The notes below the pieces were generated by a model that saw only the letters and a list, made by a program, of their open reading frames with translations, did not search any database and had not been told where the DNA came from. A stretch of DNA of 64,000 bases from Linderina pennispora (Eukaryota > Kickxellomycota > Kickxellomycetes > Kickxellales > Kickxellaceae). Numbering within the stretch: position 1 is the first letter of the stretch; every line of letters starts with the position of its first letter. The DNA lies in assembly GCF_002104995.1 (NCBI RefSeq), contig NW_024468259.1:248001-312000 (forward strand), in the 5' to 3' direction. This document shows, piece after piece, positions 1-11,377 of this stretch. Made by a program: the position numbers and the translations under genes.

Positions 1-1122
1 AGGGTGTGCGATCGAAACTGTAGTAAGGTTTTCGTAATAGTTAAGGGCGTATGTCACATTTAGCGTTTACCGTCTCGGAAACCTCAGTCCAGTGAAAGCA
101 AAATGCGCGACTCTCGATTGGGAATCAGCGTATTGAAACAGCAGCGTTAGCTCTGTTAAGCCAGATAGCATACCAGAGTCATTACCTCCATCGATGAACC
201 ACTCCTAGCCGAAATTGTCAGTAATCCCGTTGATGCACCGACTGTAGAGCTACGATAGGAATCCTAGCTTCTGGCAGTAGCGCGGATCAATATTTCAGAT
301 TGAGGTCGAGTATGGTGGGGTGGCTGTTTAGTGACTCCATGCTGTCAAATGTGCCAGGACTAAAAGTGAACGTTTTGATGTTTTCCTAGGAGATAGAGCA
401 AGATCGAAACCTATCCAATGCTGCCAACAACATGCGTGTACCAAAGCCATACACAAGGATTTTTGTCTCTCTCGTTAGACCCATTGAGGTAATAATTCTG
501 ATATTGGTAGCCCACTGGGGTAAGATGGTACCGGATGAAACAGCCTGGGAACTTTGATACGCTTGTTTTCGATAATGTCAGCTTTGCATAGAGATGGCTT
601 CCGAAGTTCCATCCACAGAAGGGATACTGTTGAGAATCAATAGAAATCCAAACATGTGTGCATGGTCGACCGTGGAATATCTATTGCCTCAGCTAAACAT
701 GATAGAATGTCAGCAACAATCTTGCCAGCAGCTAGCGTGTTCAAGTGAAGTGTTAGTCTGTGAATGTGGCATGTATAAGGCATCTAAGAGCCAGGAGGAA
801 ATGAAGAATAGAAGGCTGCATGCAGAAACAAGAGCGGCTGCGGATGGCTCATTATATTTATGTAAAACGGACACCATGCCACTAATCATTCTCAAAGGTC
901 AGGGCTTTTCGATATCAATTGAAAGTCGCAGTTCATCACAAACATAATTCTGCTATATCCCACTTGTCAGTTTTGACGGGGGCAGCAACAATGGATTTGC
1001 GACAACGCGTCATAATACACGTGAATCGACTAGCATGAAGGTTATCATCAGTGACTTGAGATGGCTATCGATATGAATATTTACCGAGATTTCGGAAGAG
1101 GAAAAGGATAATGATATATGAA
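1..1122. other. region without a recognised gene
   Basis: No recognisable protein family is seen on either strand. A 354-base open frame on the plus strand (594-947) encodes 117 residues with several cysteines, but it has no motif I recognise, no signal peptide and no convincing start context. It may be chance. The end of the region is the 3' flank of the lipase gene. Confidence 0.5.
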
Positions 1123-1980
1123 TTAGTACTCGAACCCAGGGTACTTGGAATGGTCGTCCTTGCTGAAGTCCTGGGGCTTTACGCTGTTCTGGCACTTCTT
1201 GTTCTCAGTTGTGGCTCCGCACCACTTGATATCGCCCGCCAGGTTGTACCAGACCTCCTGGTTAAAGTGCCGGAATCCCATCGCCAGAGGCGGAGAATGG
1301 GGGACAGCGTCCTGCTTGTAGGTGACGCGGTAGATAGGGAACCCGCGCTTGTTCATCCACGAAGCAAACTCCTGGGTACCAACGCGAGGCTGCCCGTACG
1401 TGTACAGGTGCATTCTCTCAGTCAGCTCCGGTGTGCTTTTAGCGACATCGGCGGCGGTCAACGAAGCAAGTGCACCACCCAAAGAGTGTCCGACAAACAC
1501 AACCTTGTATGTGGGGTACTTTTTGGCAAGCTTGTCGATCGACTTGCGGACAAACTTTTGCGACTTCTTGTAGGCCTTCAGGAAACCACTGTGCACCTCC
1601 GAGCCCTTCACGCCTGATGGCCAGTTGTCCTTAGTAGCCTGCACGTTGGTGACCCAGCCCAATGCCGTCTTGGTGCCGCGGTAGGCAACGATGATTTCCT
1701 TGGTCTTGCTATTAACCGCGATGTAGCCCTTGTTGCCCACACTAGGATAGTCCCAGTACCCAGCCACCTTGGTGCCAGCCGTGGCCTTTTGCTTGCATGC
1801 GACCTTGCAGTTCCACGTGTTAACTTTGTGGTTATTGTAAGCAGCGGCAGCGTAGTTGGCATACTTGACGAGGTTGGAGGAGCTTGTAACCGCGACGTTA
1901 GCGCGCTTGTCGAGCGAGGAGGTGGGGAGTGCAGTCGCCAGGACGGCAAAGAGGCCGATTGCTAGAGTTTTAAGAAGCAT
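1123..1980 (-). CDS. secreted class 3 (Rhizomucor-type) triacylglycerol lipase
   Basis: A 285-residue extracellular lipase that hydrolyses acylglycerol esters. Seen: a hydrophobic signal peptide (about residues 1-17), then a short propeptide ending in Lys-Arg at 25-26, a likely Kex2 site. The YRGT oxyanion-loop motif lies near residue 100. The nucleophile elbow GHSLGG has its Ser at 166. The catalytic Asp is at 224 in a QDAVPHSPP context, and the likely catalytic His is at 277 in DDHSKYPGF close to the C terminus, as in Rhizomucor lipase. Four cysteines (58, 62, 254, 263) could form disulphides. The frame is intact and of usual family length. A TATATAA-like element lies about 135 bases upstream. 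Family assignment is strong; substrate preference cannot be read from the sequence. Confidence 0.93.
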   Translation of the reverse strand: MLLKTLAIGLFAVLATALPTSSLDKRANVAVTSSSNLVKYANYAAAAYNNHKVNTWNCKVACKQKATAGTKVAGYWDYPSVGNKGYIAVNSKTKEIIVAYRGTKTALGWVTNVQATKDNWPSGVKGSEVHSGFLKAYKKSQKFVRKSIDKLAKKYPTYKVVFVGHSLGGALASLTAADVAKSTPELTERMHLYTYGQPRVGTQEFASWMNKRGFPIYRVTYKQDAVPHSPPLAMGFRHFNQEVWYNLAGDIKWCGATTENKKCQNSVKPQDFSKDDHSKYPGFEY

Positions 1981-2645
1981 CCTTGGTCGGAGTTTTTTTT
2001 TAGATGACGAGTAGTCTTCTCGCTTTAGAAGAAGAGAGTAGTATCAATAGTAAGAGATATACACAGGTGCTGGATGATGTAGAGCTCATGTTCAACCAGG
2101 GCCATGAATGCCAGGTTATATAGCCGATTTAGCAGCAGCTATAAATGGAATAGTCTCATTTCTTGGTCAGCAAACAGTTCTGGATTCATTCATCAAAAAC
2201 AGGCTTTCAGCAAGTTTGCACGTGTAGTGTGGGTATGTAGCGACTTTGCTCAGTAGCTTGGCATATTTTTAGAAAAATATATGAAGATCATCGTGCTGCA
2301 TATAAAGGCATGCTTGACTCAAAGAACAGAGCTGCCTTTTACAAAGGATGCTGTTAGAATGTTCCCAACTAAGCAACCTCGTGGGTCCTGGTACAGGCGC
2401 ATCTATTTAAAGCAGCATTCTGCATGACCTGTGCTAATTATATAGCGGTTCGTTCTGGAATGGTTGATGTATCGATGCAGATGCAATTGCTGGTACATGG
2501 AGTATGAGATAGCGCAGGTAGACAGCTGCTTTATTGAAGTTGTTGTCATTTCGCTAAATATGCTGGGTAGCTTGCAGCAGCTGAATCTAAAAATAAACGC
2601 ATATCCACCTGCATAACATGTTGAAATGGCCGTAGGTAGGCTTGT
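1981..2645. promoter_or_regulatory. lipase upstream region and 3' flank of the first P450
   Basis: This stretch carries no gene. Read on the minus strand it contains a TATATAA-like box at about 2114-2122, placed to serve the lipase, and an AATAAA signal at 2530-2535, about 110 bases past the stop of the first P450. The rest is AT-rich with no clear structure. Confidence 0.4.
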
Positions 2646-4271
2646 TTACTTGTGACGGCTCTCAAACTCCAGCTCGAGACCAATTGGCGAGATAAGACCT
2701 GACGTTGAGGTTCGCGGCTTTGTTAGAAACGGGCTTCCTGCAGGCAAGCGCCAGACAAAACGGTGAACGAGATGTGCCAGCATAATGCGCTGAGTAAGCA
2801 GTGCAAACTTGTGCCCGATGCACTTGCGGCTGCCCTCACTGAACGGCGCCCAAGTGAACGGTACATTCGGGTGCCCGTTTTCCCTGGCCGAAGATGCAAA
2901 CCGCTCGGGAATGAATTTGTCGGGGTTCGGATAGTACTCGGGGTTGTGCTGCATCGCCCACAGGTCGACCATGACCCAGGATCCCTTGGGCAGAGTGTAC
3001 TTTCCCAGGGTGACAGGCTCTGTCAGCACACGGCGCACATCCGACACGACGCTGTTCTTGCGGAGCGACTCCTTGACAATCATGTCAAGGTCAGAGAGCT
3101 CGGCCAGCTGCTCGTCGGTGGGGAAGGCATCGGGAGCATCGCCAATGACACTGATGACTTTATCGCGCGCCCACTGCTGCACATCGGGGTTCAAGGCAAG
3201 CTCCATGAGCATGTGGTTCATACCGTAGGCGGTTGCATCGTGCCCGGCAACAAAGAAAATAATAGTGTTGTTGCGCAGCTCCTCGGTGGTCATTGACGGC
3301 AGAAGCTTGCCCTTCTCGTCATACGCGCCGTGGACCTTGGTGTGCTCATGTGCCTCAATCATCAGCGTCAGCAAGTCAGAGTTGTCGCGCTCCGTCTCAC
3401 CCAGCGTCCCCGTTGCCAAGAGCTTCAGTCGCTTTTCCTCGATGGTCTTCTCGATGAACCGATGGAACTTCTTCAAGTTGGCAAAGGATTGAGCGCGCTT
3501 TCCTATCGGGTATTTGTCAAGTACTGGGAAAACAAGGTACAGCGGCTCAATGCCTGCCTCGACCACGTCCCAGCAAATTTCGAGCAGCTCACCATCGGTG
3601 TAGTCGAGGGCGCCCATGTTTATTCCCATGATGATGTTGCCAAGCAGGTCGAGTGTAGTGCGGCGGCAGATATTGTACACGTCGACCGCCTTTCCGCCAT
3701 GGCCTTTGATGAGCTTCTCGACCTTGTCCAGGTTTTCGCGGAACATATCTGCAGGCCATGAGCGACGGAATGAGGGCCCGACGATGGCCCGGTGTGCTTT
3801 GAAATGGTCGCCGTTCTCGGTCATCAGGTTGCCACCAGCTGCAACTGCGCGGAACACGAAGGGAATCAGGTTGTGCATCTCTATCTTTTGGTATACGCTG
3901 GTCTTGAGAAACAGCTGCCGCGCAAACTCGGCGTTGTTCGTCTTGTACATCCACCGACCCCATAGGAACGACCGCACCAGACCAGTTTCCTTCAGTGCAG
4001 GCAGGTCAACCCTGTCGCATAGATCCTGTCTGCTTGGGTTGCTTTTGAACGTCCAGTACAGGGTCTTGTAAGCCGGGATATGCGGCACGCCGCCATCGTT
4101 GATGCTGGGGGGAACGAACAGCTTGACCAGCAGGTAGATAACGTAGATAGATGCAGCAGCTACCACGACATTTCGAATGCTGTACTCAGCGATGGCTTCG
4201 ACAATAAGCGACATAGGACTAGTCAGTATAGCAAAATATGAAGTCGAGAATCTGCTGAAGATATTGGGCAC
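2646..4271 (-). CDS. cytochrome P450 monooxygenase, membrane anchored
   Basis: A complete, uninterrupted microsomal P450 of 541 residues from the first Met, or 522 from a second Met at 4214 that places the N-terminal membrane anchor as in its neighbour. Motifs in order: hydrophobic anchor; I-helix oxygen-binding segment AGHDAT; K-helix ESLR (ExxR); PERF; and the haem loop FSEGSRKCIG with the cysteine thiolate ligand about 65 residues from the end. It would use NADPH-P450 reductase to oxygenate a hydrophobic substrate in the endoplasmic reticulum. The next gene (4733-6285) is a same-strand paralogue sharing the NDGGVP segment after the anchor. Substrate and CYP subfamily cannot be assigned. 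An AATAAA signal follows about 110 bases after the stop. Confidence 0.95.
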   Translation of the reverse strand: MPNIFSRFSTSYFAILTSPMSLIVEAIAEYSIRNVVVAAASIYVIYLLVKLFVPPSINDGGVPHIPAYKTLYWTFKSNPSRQDLCDRVDLPALKETGLVRSFLWGRWMYKTNNAEFARQLFLKTSVYQKIEMHNLIPFVFRAVAAGGNLMTENGDHFKAHRAIVGPSFRRSWPADMFRENLDKVEKLIKGHGGKAVDVYNICRRTTLDLLGNIIMGINMGALDYTDGELLEICWDVVEAGIEPLYLVFPVLDKYPIGKRAQSFANLKKFHRFIEKTIEEKRLKLLATGTLGETERDNSDLLTLMIEAHEHTKVHGAYDEKGKLLPSMTTEELRNNTIIFFVAGHDATAYGMNHMLMELALNPDVQQWARDKVISVIGDAPDAFPTDEQLAELSDLDMIVKESLRKNSVVSDVRRVLTEPVTLGKYTLPKGSWVMVDLWAMQHNPEYYPNPDKFIPERFASSARENGHPNVPFTWAPFSEGSRKCIGHKFALLTQRIMLAHLVHRFVWRLPAGSPFLTKPRTSTSGLISPIGLELEFESRHK

Positions 4272-4732
4272 ATCTAATAGAGCTCTTGCGAGCAGGTGCC
4301 ACCATGGCTTTAAAGTACCTGCCGTGCTCCCCTGGCTGGTTGTGCCGCAACTCGTAGGGTCACACAGAGTTGCATCGCGAAATGGAGGTGCGGCAAGCTA
4401 GTGCGCAAAGGATAATACGCCACCACTTGGCGTCTTGTGTCCCCTGCTCCCACTGCCTACTTCAAGCCTCCCGCGCACTGCCGCCCTTAATTACACTACG
4501 CCTCGAGTTGCACACCTACATTTTCCTAGCGGCCTTGCTTTTGTGTGCCATTGTCAGAGAAACAAACAAGGTCCCATGCTGGGCCAATGCTGGCCTATGC
4601 AAACCGCAGCCAATAGGCAACACTGCTGGTGCGCCGGAAAATCAAGAGCCGACTCCTAGCTCCATAGTAGCGGAGACACGATGTGAAGGAGCATTGCCAT
4701 TGTTGAGTATTGTGCGGTAATAGCTAAAGCTC
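4272..4732. other. spacer between tandem P450 genes
   Basis: This 461-base spacer separates two same-strand P450 genes and should hold the promoter of the first and the 3' end of the second. No gene, repeat or clear TATA box was found. Confidence 0.4.
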
Positions 4733-6285
4733 CTAAAAGCGGCTCTTGATGTCGACCATCAGCCCCACAGGCGAGATGAGGCCTGCCGGCGACGAAGGCG
4801 TGGTTTTCCAGAACGGACTGTCCTTGGGCAGCGTCCACTCAAACCTGAGCAACAGGAGTGAAATGGCAATTCGCTGCTCGATGAACGAGAACTTCATGCC
4901 CATGCACTGGCGGGACCCATTGCTAAATGGCGCAAAAGTAAACGGCACGCTCTGTGCCTTCTCGTCTGCAAACCGCTCGGGAATGAAGCACTCGGGCTCA
5001 GGGAAAGTACTGCGGGTTATAGTGCATTGCCCAGGTATCCACCGAGATCACCGAGCCCTTAGGGATTGTAAACTCGCCCAGCTGCACAGGCGCAGACACG
5101 CGGCGACGGATCTCAGCCAGAATGGAGTTCTTGCGCAGAGTCTCCTTGACGATCAGGTCCAGATACCCAAGCTCCTTCAGCTGGTCATCGGTCGGGTACA
5201 CATCCTTGTTGTTGCCCAGCACGCTGACGACGAGTTCGCGTGCCTTGGTCTGGATCTCTGGGTGGCGCGCCAGCTCAAGCATCACGTATGACAGCGAATT
5301 GGCTGTGGTGTCGTAGCCTGCGACGTAGAACAGGTTGACGTTGCTGCGAAGCTGCTCGCGCGTCATCGGGGTGACCTGCTTGCCGCGCTCATCCAGCATC
5401 TTGCCAGACTTTGACTGTACGTACGCTTCAAGCAGCAGCGTCAGCAGGTCGGCATTATTGCGCTCATCGTCAGTCAAGGGTGGCTGCGTCTCCATCTTCG
5501 CCAGACGCTCGTCAATAATGCCGTCAATGAAGCTGTAAAAGTCCCACAGATATCCCCACTGCTTCTTGCGCTTGCCGCGCGCAAACAAGTCCAGCCACGG
5601 GAACATGTTATACAGCGGGTGCAGCATGGCCTCGAGCAGCGAGTCGTACATGGCGCGCTTCTTGTTGTTCGGGTCGCGCAGGGCGCGGAAGTCAAAGCTC
5701 ATGATGATGTGACCAAGCACATCCAGGGTGCCGCGCCGGAACCACAGCAGGACGTCGACGGGCTTGGCACTCTCGCGCTCCAAAACGTCCATCAGCTCCA
5801 TCATTGGGGTCTGGAACAAGTGAGATGGCCAAGAGCGCCGGAACGCTGGGTTCACTACGGCGCGGTGGCCGCGGTAACTGTCGCCGTTCTCAAACGACAG
5901 CGAGAGACCTGAGACACGCGGGCCAAGGTTGTGTGGCATCATGCGCACAATGTCCACCTTCTGGAACAGGTCGGTTTGCATGAACAGCTTGCGCGCATAC
6001 TCGGCCTTGCTGATCTTGTATGCCCAGGTGCCAAACATCCACGCCTTGACAATTCCGTGCTTGTCCATGTACGGCTTGTCGAGCGTCTTGGAGAGCCCGT
6101 AGCGCCCGGTGTTGGTTCCTTTGCGCAGGAAGCCCAGCGTCTTGAAAACAGGGATATAGGGTACGCCGCCGTCGTTGGTTGGGAGGCGGTAGGAACATGC
6201 TGACTAGACTGTACACCCCGTAGAGCACAATCGATGCGGCAGCAGCATAGAGCATATCGGTGCTGTGTATAAATGACAGCAGCAT
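4733..6285 (-). CDS. cytochrome P450 monooxygenase, tandem paralogue with two frame breaks
   Basis: A second P450, paralogous to the one at 2646-4271. Reading in order: membrane anchor from Met at 6285; the conserved NDGGVP segment; I-helix AGYDTT; ExxR as ETLR; PERF; haem loop FSNGSRQCMG with its cysteine. Two single-base shifts interrupt it. One lies near 6172-6185, in the CCTCCCAACCAACG context after the anchor. The other is near 5009, where TTTCCCTGAG has one base too many to continue into PEPE. All catalytic motifs are preserved on both sides of the breaks, so sequencing error is as likely as a young pseudogene. Total length would be normal. Function otherwise as for the neighbour; substrate unknown. 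Confidence 0.85.
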
Positions 6286-7004
6286 CTTCAACTCTCAGTA
6301 ATAAGTGCTTGTGTGTGGTGCAAGGATATAGAAAAGCAAAGGGTATTCCGGGAAAGGGTGGGTGAGAGAGAAGGAGAAAAATGCACACCTTCGCTCCATA
6401 GAGCCCACCCGACCGCTATGTTGGAAATAGTCGATGGTGGCTGCCGCCGCTGCAAAGTCGGCTCCGCCCTGCCTGGCACCTAACAATTGCACCAAAACAG
6501 AAATCCATCTACCAGCATTGTCTCTTCACATAGATTGTTGTCACCAGGGGCGAAATGGCCTGGGCAGTGCTGATTTCATCTTCTATCACCAGGTACATCT
6601 GGGGTAATGGTAGTGGTGGGGGTTAGGTGAGCTGCCAAAGAAATCATCGGCACGATGCAAGACAGCCTCTGATCAAGACAAAAGACATGGAGAAATATGT
6701 AAGGCAGGCTGTAATGGAGGAGGACATAAATAGAAGCGAGCTAGTCGACATTAGCATTAGCAGGGGTCCTCCGCCGGCCATCGTCTGCTGGCAGCCTGGG
6801 CCGGGATTGCTTGGGCGAGTTGGTGACGCTGGCCATGTCCTGGTCGTCGTTCTTGGTTGCACAGCCCGCAGGCGTCGATGCCCCGCTGATAATGCGATCG
6901 GTACCAACGTCCATATGCTCGATTTCCCGCGTCCAATGCTGGGCTCGTCCTTGTGGGCGTACTCTGCACTGTCGTCTCCGGGCTGCCGAGCGGCAGCTTG
7001 CTCA
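6286..7004. other. spacer between P450 and CK2 beta genes
   Basis: A 719-base interval upstream of the second P450 and downstream of CK2 beta. Open frames continue on the minus strand just past the CK2 beta stop (6644-7041). If another indel were corrected, the acidic, alanine-rich CK2 beta tail could be longer. No independent gene is supported. Confidence 0.35.
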
Positions 7005-7913
7005 TCAGCGGCTCCAGCCAGCTCCGGGGGCGCAACCGCACGTGCCTCGAACGTAGCTCTGCGAGTCAGTGCTGTTGTTTTCCTCGTCGTCGATATCTTC
7101 GTCTAGTTCCTCGTCAATGTTCTCGGGCCGCATGCGCAGCCACTGCATACGCGGGCCAGACTTACTCCGCTCGTTAATGGCGAAGCCGTAGATTTGGGGC
7201 GTGTAGATGGCGTGGGGTTCTCAGGGATGAATGTCGGGAACGCCTGGAAGAACAGATGCGCAAACGTCGTGCCAAAATACGCACCGTCGATCTTGCTGTA
7301 GCGCGTGCTGGGCGGGTTGTAGATGTCGAGGCAGCTCGGGCAAAACAGCTTCACCGACTCGCGCTCCGGGATGTCTAGCCGACCGCATGGAGCCTAGGAA
7401 TGTGCCATCGCAGGCGTAGCGTGGGCACGAGCCAAAATCGCCGTTCTCGTACTTGTCGGCCATCTGCTGGAGACCACCGCGCGTGATAATGTAGCGCGCG
7501 TGGATAAGGCCATACAGGATCTCCGACGAGTTGTCAATGGCCTCGATCTCGTCCGCATCAAGCGGCTCCTCGCTGTCGTCCTCAATGTCGAGAATCATGT
7601 CCAGCGCCTCAACATAGTAGTTCACGGTCTGGCTCAGCCCAGTCAGATTGAATTCGTCTTCGATATACTCCTCGGGGATCTCGCAGAAATACTCGTGCCC
7701 CTTGAGCGAGCAGAACCACGAGATCCAGGTCAGGTTTGCTGACTCGTCGGACTCGTAGTACTCCTCGGCCTCTTCGTCAAAGTCCGACTCTTCTGTGTGG
7801 TTGAGATCAGAGGGATACTCTGTGTTCTGTCTGTCGTTCATGCTTAGTCCTGGACGCGTAATTATTGTTCTGTCTTGTGTACTGTTGCTATTGTTGTTTG
7901 TCGGTTCGGCCAT
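7005..7913 (-). CDS. CKB1: casein kinase II regulatory (beta) subunit, two frame breaks
   Basis: Regulatory subunit of the constitutive Ser/Thr kinase CK2; it dimerises and carries the catalytic subunits. From Met at 7913 there is a Ser/Asn/Glu-rich N terminus, then the family core WISWFCSLKGHEYFCEI. An acidic linker follows, then LYGLIHARYI and a zinc site of CPRYAC followed by FCPSC. The family signature NPPSTRYSKIDGAYFGTTFAHLF follows, then TPQIYGFAI. Two shifts must be bridged. One is near 7385, between the two zinc half-sites. The other is near 7213, where a CCCC run appears to have lost one C. The C-terminal tail is acidic and ends at a stop at 7005 in the best frame, but the end is uncertain. 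The gene is divergent from the TMEM16 gene. Confidence 0.9.
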
Positions 7914-8641
7914 ACCATGCCTATAGAACCTGCGAATTAAGTTACTACAAATCGAAAGCGTGATTGTGCCTGTCAGTAGCCATTTCAAACAAACAACGCA
8001 AAGGCAGGGGTGTACGCGCCAAGTTGTAGCACACACTTCGGCGACTGCGACTGGCTGCTACAGGTAAGGACGTGCAATGCACCGTTCTGCGGATGCCAAT
8101 TACGCGTCATGCGCTGTCGGATTGTGCGACCCAAGCCCTGGACTAAGCCGGCTTGCCGAATTCTGCCGTATGTTTGTCTAGATTGCGCGCAATTGCATAC
8201 CTGAGCCTCGTCGTAAAGTCGTTTCCTTGGATAGGTCGAAGCGAGTAGGGGTCTAGAGGAGAAGTACAGCTCAAAAGACAGCAAGATTGGGTAATGAGGG
8301 ACTTTCAAAAGGGAAGGAATTGAGGACAGGAGACGCTGGGTTGGCCTAGGGTCAACGAAGTGGTGGGCTTGTCGGCTCAGCGAGGCGGCTCTGGGCAACC
8401 CGAAAAAAATTTGTGAGCCTCAGCGAAGGTGAGTCCCAGAGTGCTGATAAAAACCGCATCCAATCACAGCCAGCAGTCTGCCAGCCCCTCCTCCTTGACG
8501 TCGGACACGGTCACGCAGGCTGTCACACACCGTGGCCCAGACAAAGTCGCTGCTGGGAGTTAAAAAGGAGCGCGCACGGGTCTGTTTGCCGTGCTCTCCA
8601 CACTCCTTTCCTTCGCTTTACTCTTTTCAGCACGCGCAACG
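7914..8641. promoter_or_regulatory. divergent intergenic region, CK2 beta / TMEM16
   Basis: 728 bases between two divergently transcribed genes, so both promoters should lie here. A short AT-rich run occurs near 8400-8410. I see no gene and no strong consensus box. Confidence 0.4.
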
Positions 8642-11377
8642 ATGAACAGCACCGGCAGCAGCGACGCGCGAGAGCGCCCTCCGCTAAAGTTTCTGCAGTA
8701 CTGGGCGATGCAGCGTATGAACACGGCCAGCGACAGCTCAGCAACAACTGATGTCTCAGTCGAACAGCAGCAGCAGCAGCAGCTGCCTGGATTCGCCGAC
8801 TTTGTCATCTCGTTTAAATATACGGCGCCCTCCGGTGACAGTGTTTTGAAGAAGGCGCGCAACCGGTCTGAGGGGCAGCGTGCAGCCGAGGAGAAGCGCG
8901 CGGCCAAGGCCGACAAGGTTTCTGACGCCCTATCCGAGCTGGTCCAGCGCCTGACCCGCGCCGGCCTCGACGTTGAGATCCGCGAGGCCCTGGCGGCAAA
9001 GAGGGTGCAGACAGTAGGAGACAGGTGACGATGGCGACGAGCACATAAAGCGCAGCACAGCATTTGCAGCCGAATCAGGACACCTGCTGCTGTTTATCCG
9101 GTGCCCGCGCGAGACGCTGCTGCAAGAGTGGCGGACGTGAGCGCTTACAGGACTGGCTCTGTGGGATACTCCCGCTGAGACGTGTTCCTCGCGATGCAGC
9201 GCTCCAGGCAGCCGACCCCTTCGAGGTTGACCCAGAGACGCAGGACGACCCCTCGAAGCTGCTACAGGCTGGGCACAGCACAGGCCGAGTGCATGTCGCC
9301 GTCAGAGCGGCAGCGCATTGTGTATAAGCTCATTGTTGGGCCAGTTGAGGATGGCTGTGCCGACGTCAATCCAGAGCGCGAGCGGTGGGTTGAGTGCGTG
9401 TTCCCGTTGCAGGATCGCTCGTTCAACAAGGAGTGGATCAAGCACTGGTCATCCAAATGGCTGATCGATCGCCACGACCTACGCAGTATCCGCCACCACT
9501 TTGGCGAGGAGATCGCCATGTACTTTGCTTTCCTCCAGAGCTACTTCCTGTGGCTGGCGATTCCATCGGCAGTCGGGGTCCTGGCATGGCTGTTTGGCTG
9601 GAGCTTCTCGTGGCAGTTTGGCATTGTCATCGTACTGTGGAGCGTCATCTTCACAGAGACCTGGGCCCGCCGCGAGTCCGACATTGCCACCTACTGGGGT
9701 GTGCATGGTGCCGAGAAAGGCTGCCTCGATGCGTCGCCCGCAGTTCCGCCCCGACCGGTATATAGCTGATCCAGCTACTGGCGAACAGATTCCCTACTTT
9801 TCTGTCGGGAAGCGCTGGTTGCGTCGGATGCTCAGCGTGCCGGTGACCATTGCGCTGGCGCTGGTGATGGGAGCCTTTGTCTCCATCATCTTCGCTGTGC
9901 AGACCTTTTTGGGCGAGTATTATAACGGACCGTTCCAGACCCTACTGGGGCTAACACCCGTGGTTCTGTTCTCGCTGTGTCTGCCGCTCTACACGGCGCT
10001 GTGCACCCACATAGCCAAGCTGCTGACCGAGTACGAAAACTACGAGTACGAAACCGAGTACACCGCACAGTACACAACCAAGGTCTTTATCTTCCAGTTC
10101 CTGCAGGACCACCTCTATCTATTCCTGACAGCGTGGGTGTTTGTGCCGTATCAGGATACGTTTGAGCATCTTCTGCGCAGCGTCTACCTCTTGATCACCG
10201 AGCTTCCGCCCTGGCTCACTCCTTTCCTGGCGCGCGAGATTGAAAAGCATAGTGGGCGACTCGCCATGGTGGCTATCAAGTCTAGCTCGACTCCGGCAGT
10301 GGCCAAGATCCAGGATCTGCTGACCTCGTTTATTGTCACCGGCCAGATCGTCAACCTGATGACTGAGACTGGGCTGCCGCTAATCATGCGTTGGTGGAGC
10401 ACGCGTGCGCTGAAGAAGGCCGACAAGGAGCCCAGCAGCACCAACAGCAGCACCAACAGCAGCACCACTGCTGTTGCAGATCTATCCGAGAAACCGCACT
10501 CGAGCATTCTTGGCAACACACTGACACGGGCATCGACTGGCGGATTCGATGCATGGGCAGATGCTGTGCGCCATGGCGAATCGGCCATTCGCACCGGCCA
10601 ACATCGAGAGCCAGTTCATCGCCAATGTCACATCCGAGGTGGAGCTACCCGAGTACGACACCTACGGCGACTATGCCGAAATGGCGTCGCAGTTTGGCCG
10701 CGTAACATTTTTCTCGATTGCGTGGCCGCTGGCGCCGCTGGCTGCCTTCTTGAACAACTGGCTGGAGCTGCGTACGGACGCGGCCAAGATTTGCGCGACG
10801 ACGAAGCGGCCTATTTCGCGAAGGGTAGACACCATTGGCCCTTGGCTCACGATGCTGCGTTTCATGTGCTGGCTGTCCTCGATCACCAACGCGCTGCTGA
10901 TCTACCAGTTCCACCCCAACTGCTCGTTCCTGCCGACGGTCTCCAACCCTGAGGTGATGAAGCGTTTCGGCCGCACCAACCTGAGTCTTGCGCTGGTCGT
11001 GCTGCTGTTCTCGGAGCACATGTTCTTGGCTATCCAGTGGGTCATTACGCAAGTCATGGCATCGTGGCCCAGCGCCTACGAGCGGATTGTCACGCGTGCT
11101 CATGCTGGATCGAAGCGCCGGTGGCTCGATAAGGCTCCCGCGACGTTGCGCGATCTAGTCGACATGGATGTCGATCTTGGGGCAGAAAGATGGCGCTGAC
11201 ATGGATTCGGACACCCCAGCCGGCGATGCCGCTGAAGCTCATACTACAACCGACCAGCGTTTTGGACGCAAGAGCATGCAAGGATCTGTCATGCGTAGTG
11301 GATTGGCTGCCCCTGAGTGGAAAAACGAGCTTGACTACGGCCTGCAGTCGGTTGCCAGCGCCTTCAAATCCGAGTAA
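8642..11377 (+). CDS. TMEM16/anoctamin family membrane protein (Ist2-like), multiple frame breaks
   Basis: A multipass membrane protein of the anoctamin family. Fungal members act as lipid scramblases or as ER-plasma membrane tethers. From Met at 8642 there is a cytosolic N-terminal domain with a CAG-encoded Gln run (8767-8784). Then comes a conserved block with RIVYKLIVGP and an FGEEIAMYFAFL helix. The RPQFRPDRY segment follows, then several hydrophobic helices, a Ser/Thr/Asn-rich loop near 10430-10480, and helices around FGRVTFFSIAWPL and LSLALVVLLFSEHMF. The C-terminal tail ends at 11377. Breaks are needed near 9020, 9127-9180, 9290, 9716 (extra A in AAAG), about 10550-10600 and about 11180 (extra G in GGGG). 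Domain order is complete, so error rather than decay is favoured. Scramblase versus channel activity cannot be decided. Confidence 0.88.

Noticed and set aside
594-947. 117-codon plus-strand open frame
   Set aside because: No motif, no good start context and no neighbour support; kept only as a note in the gene-free region.
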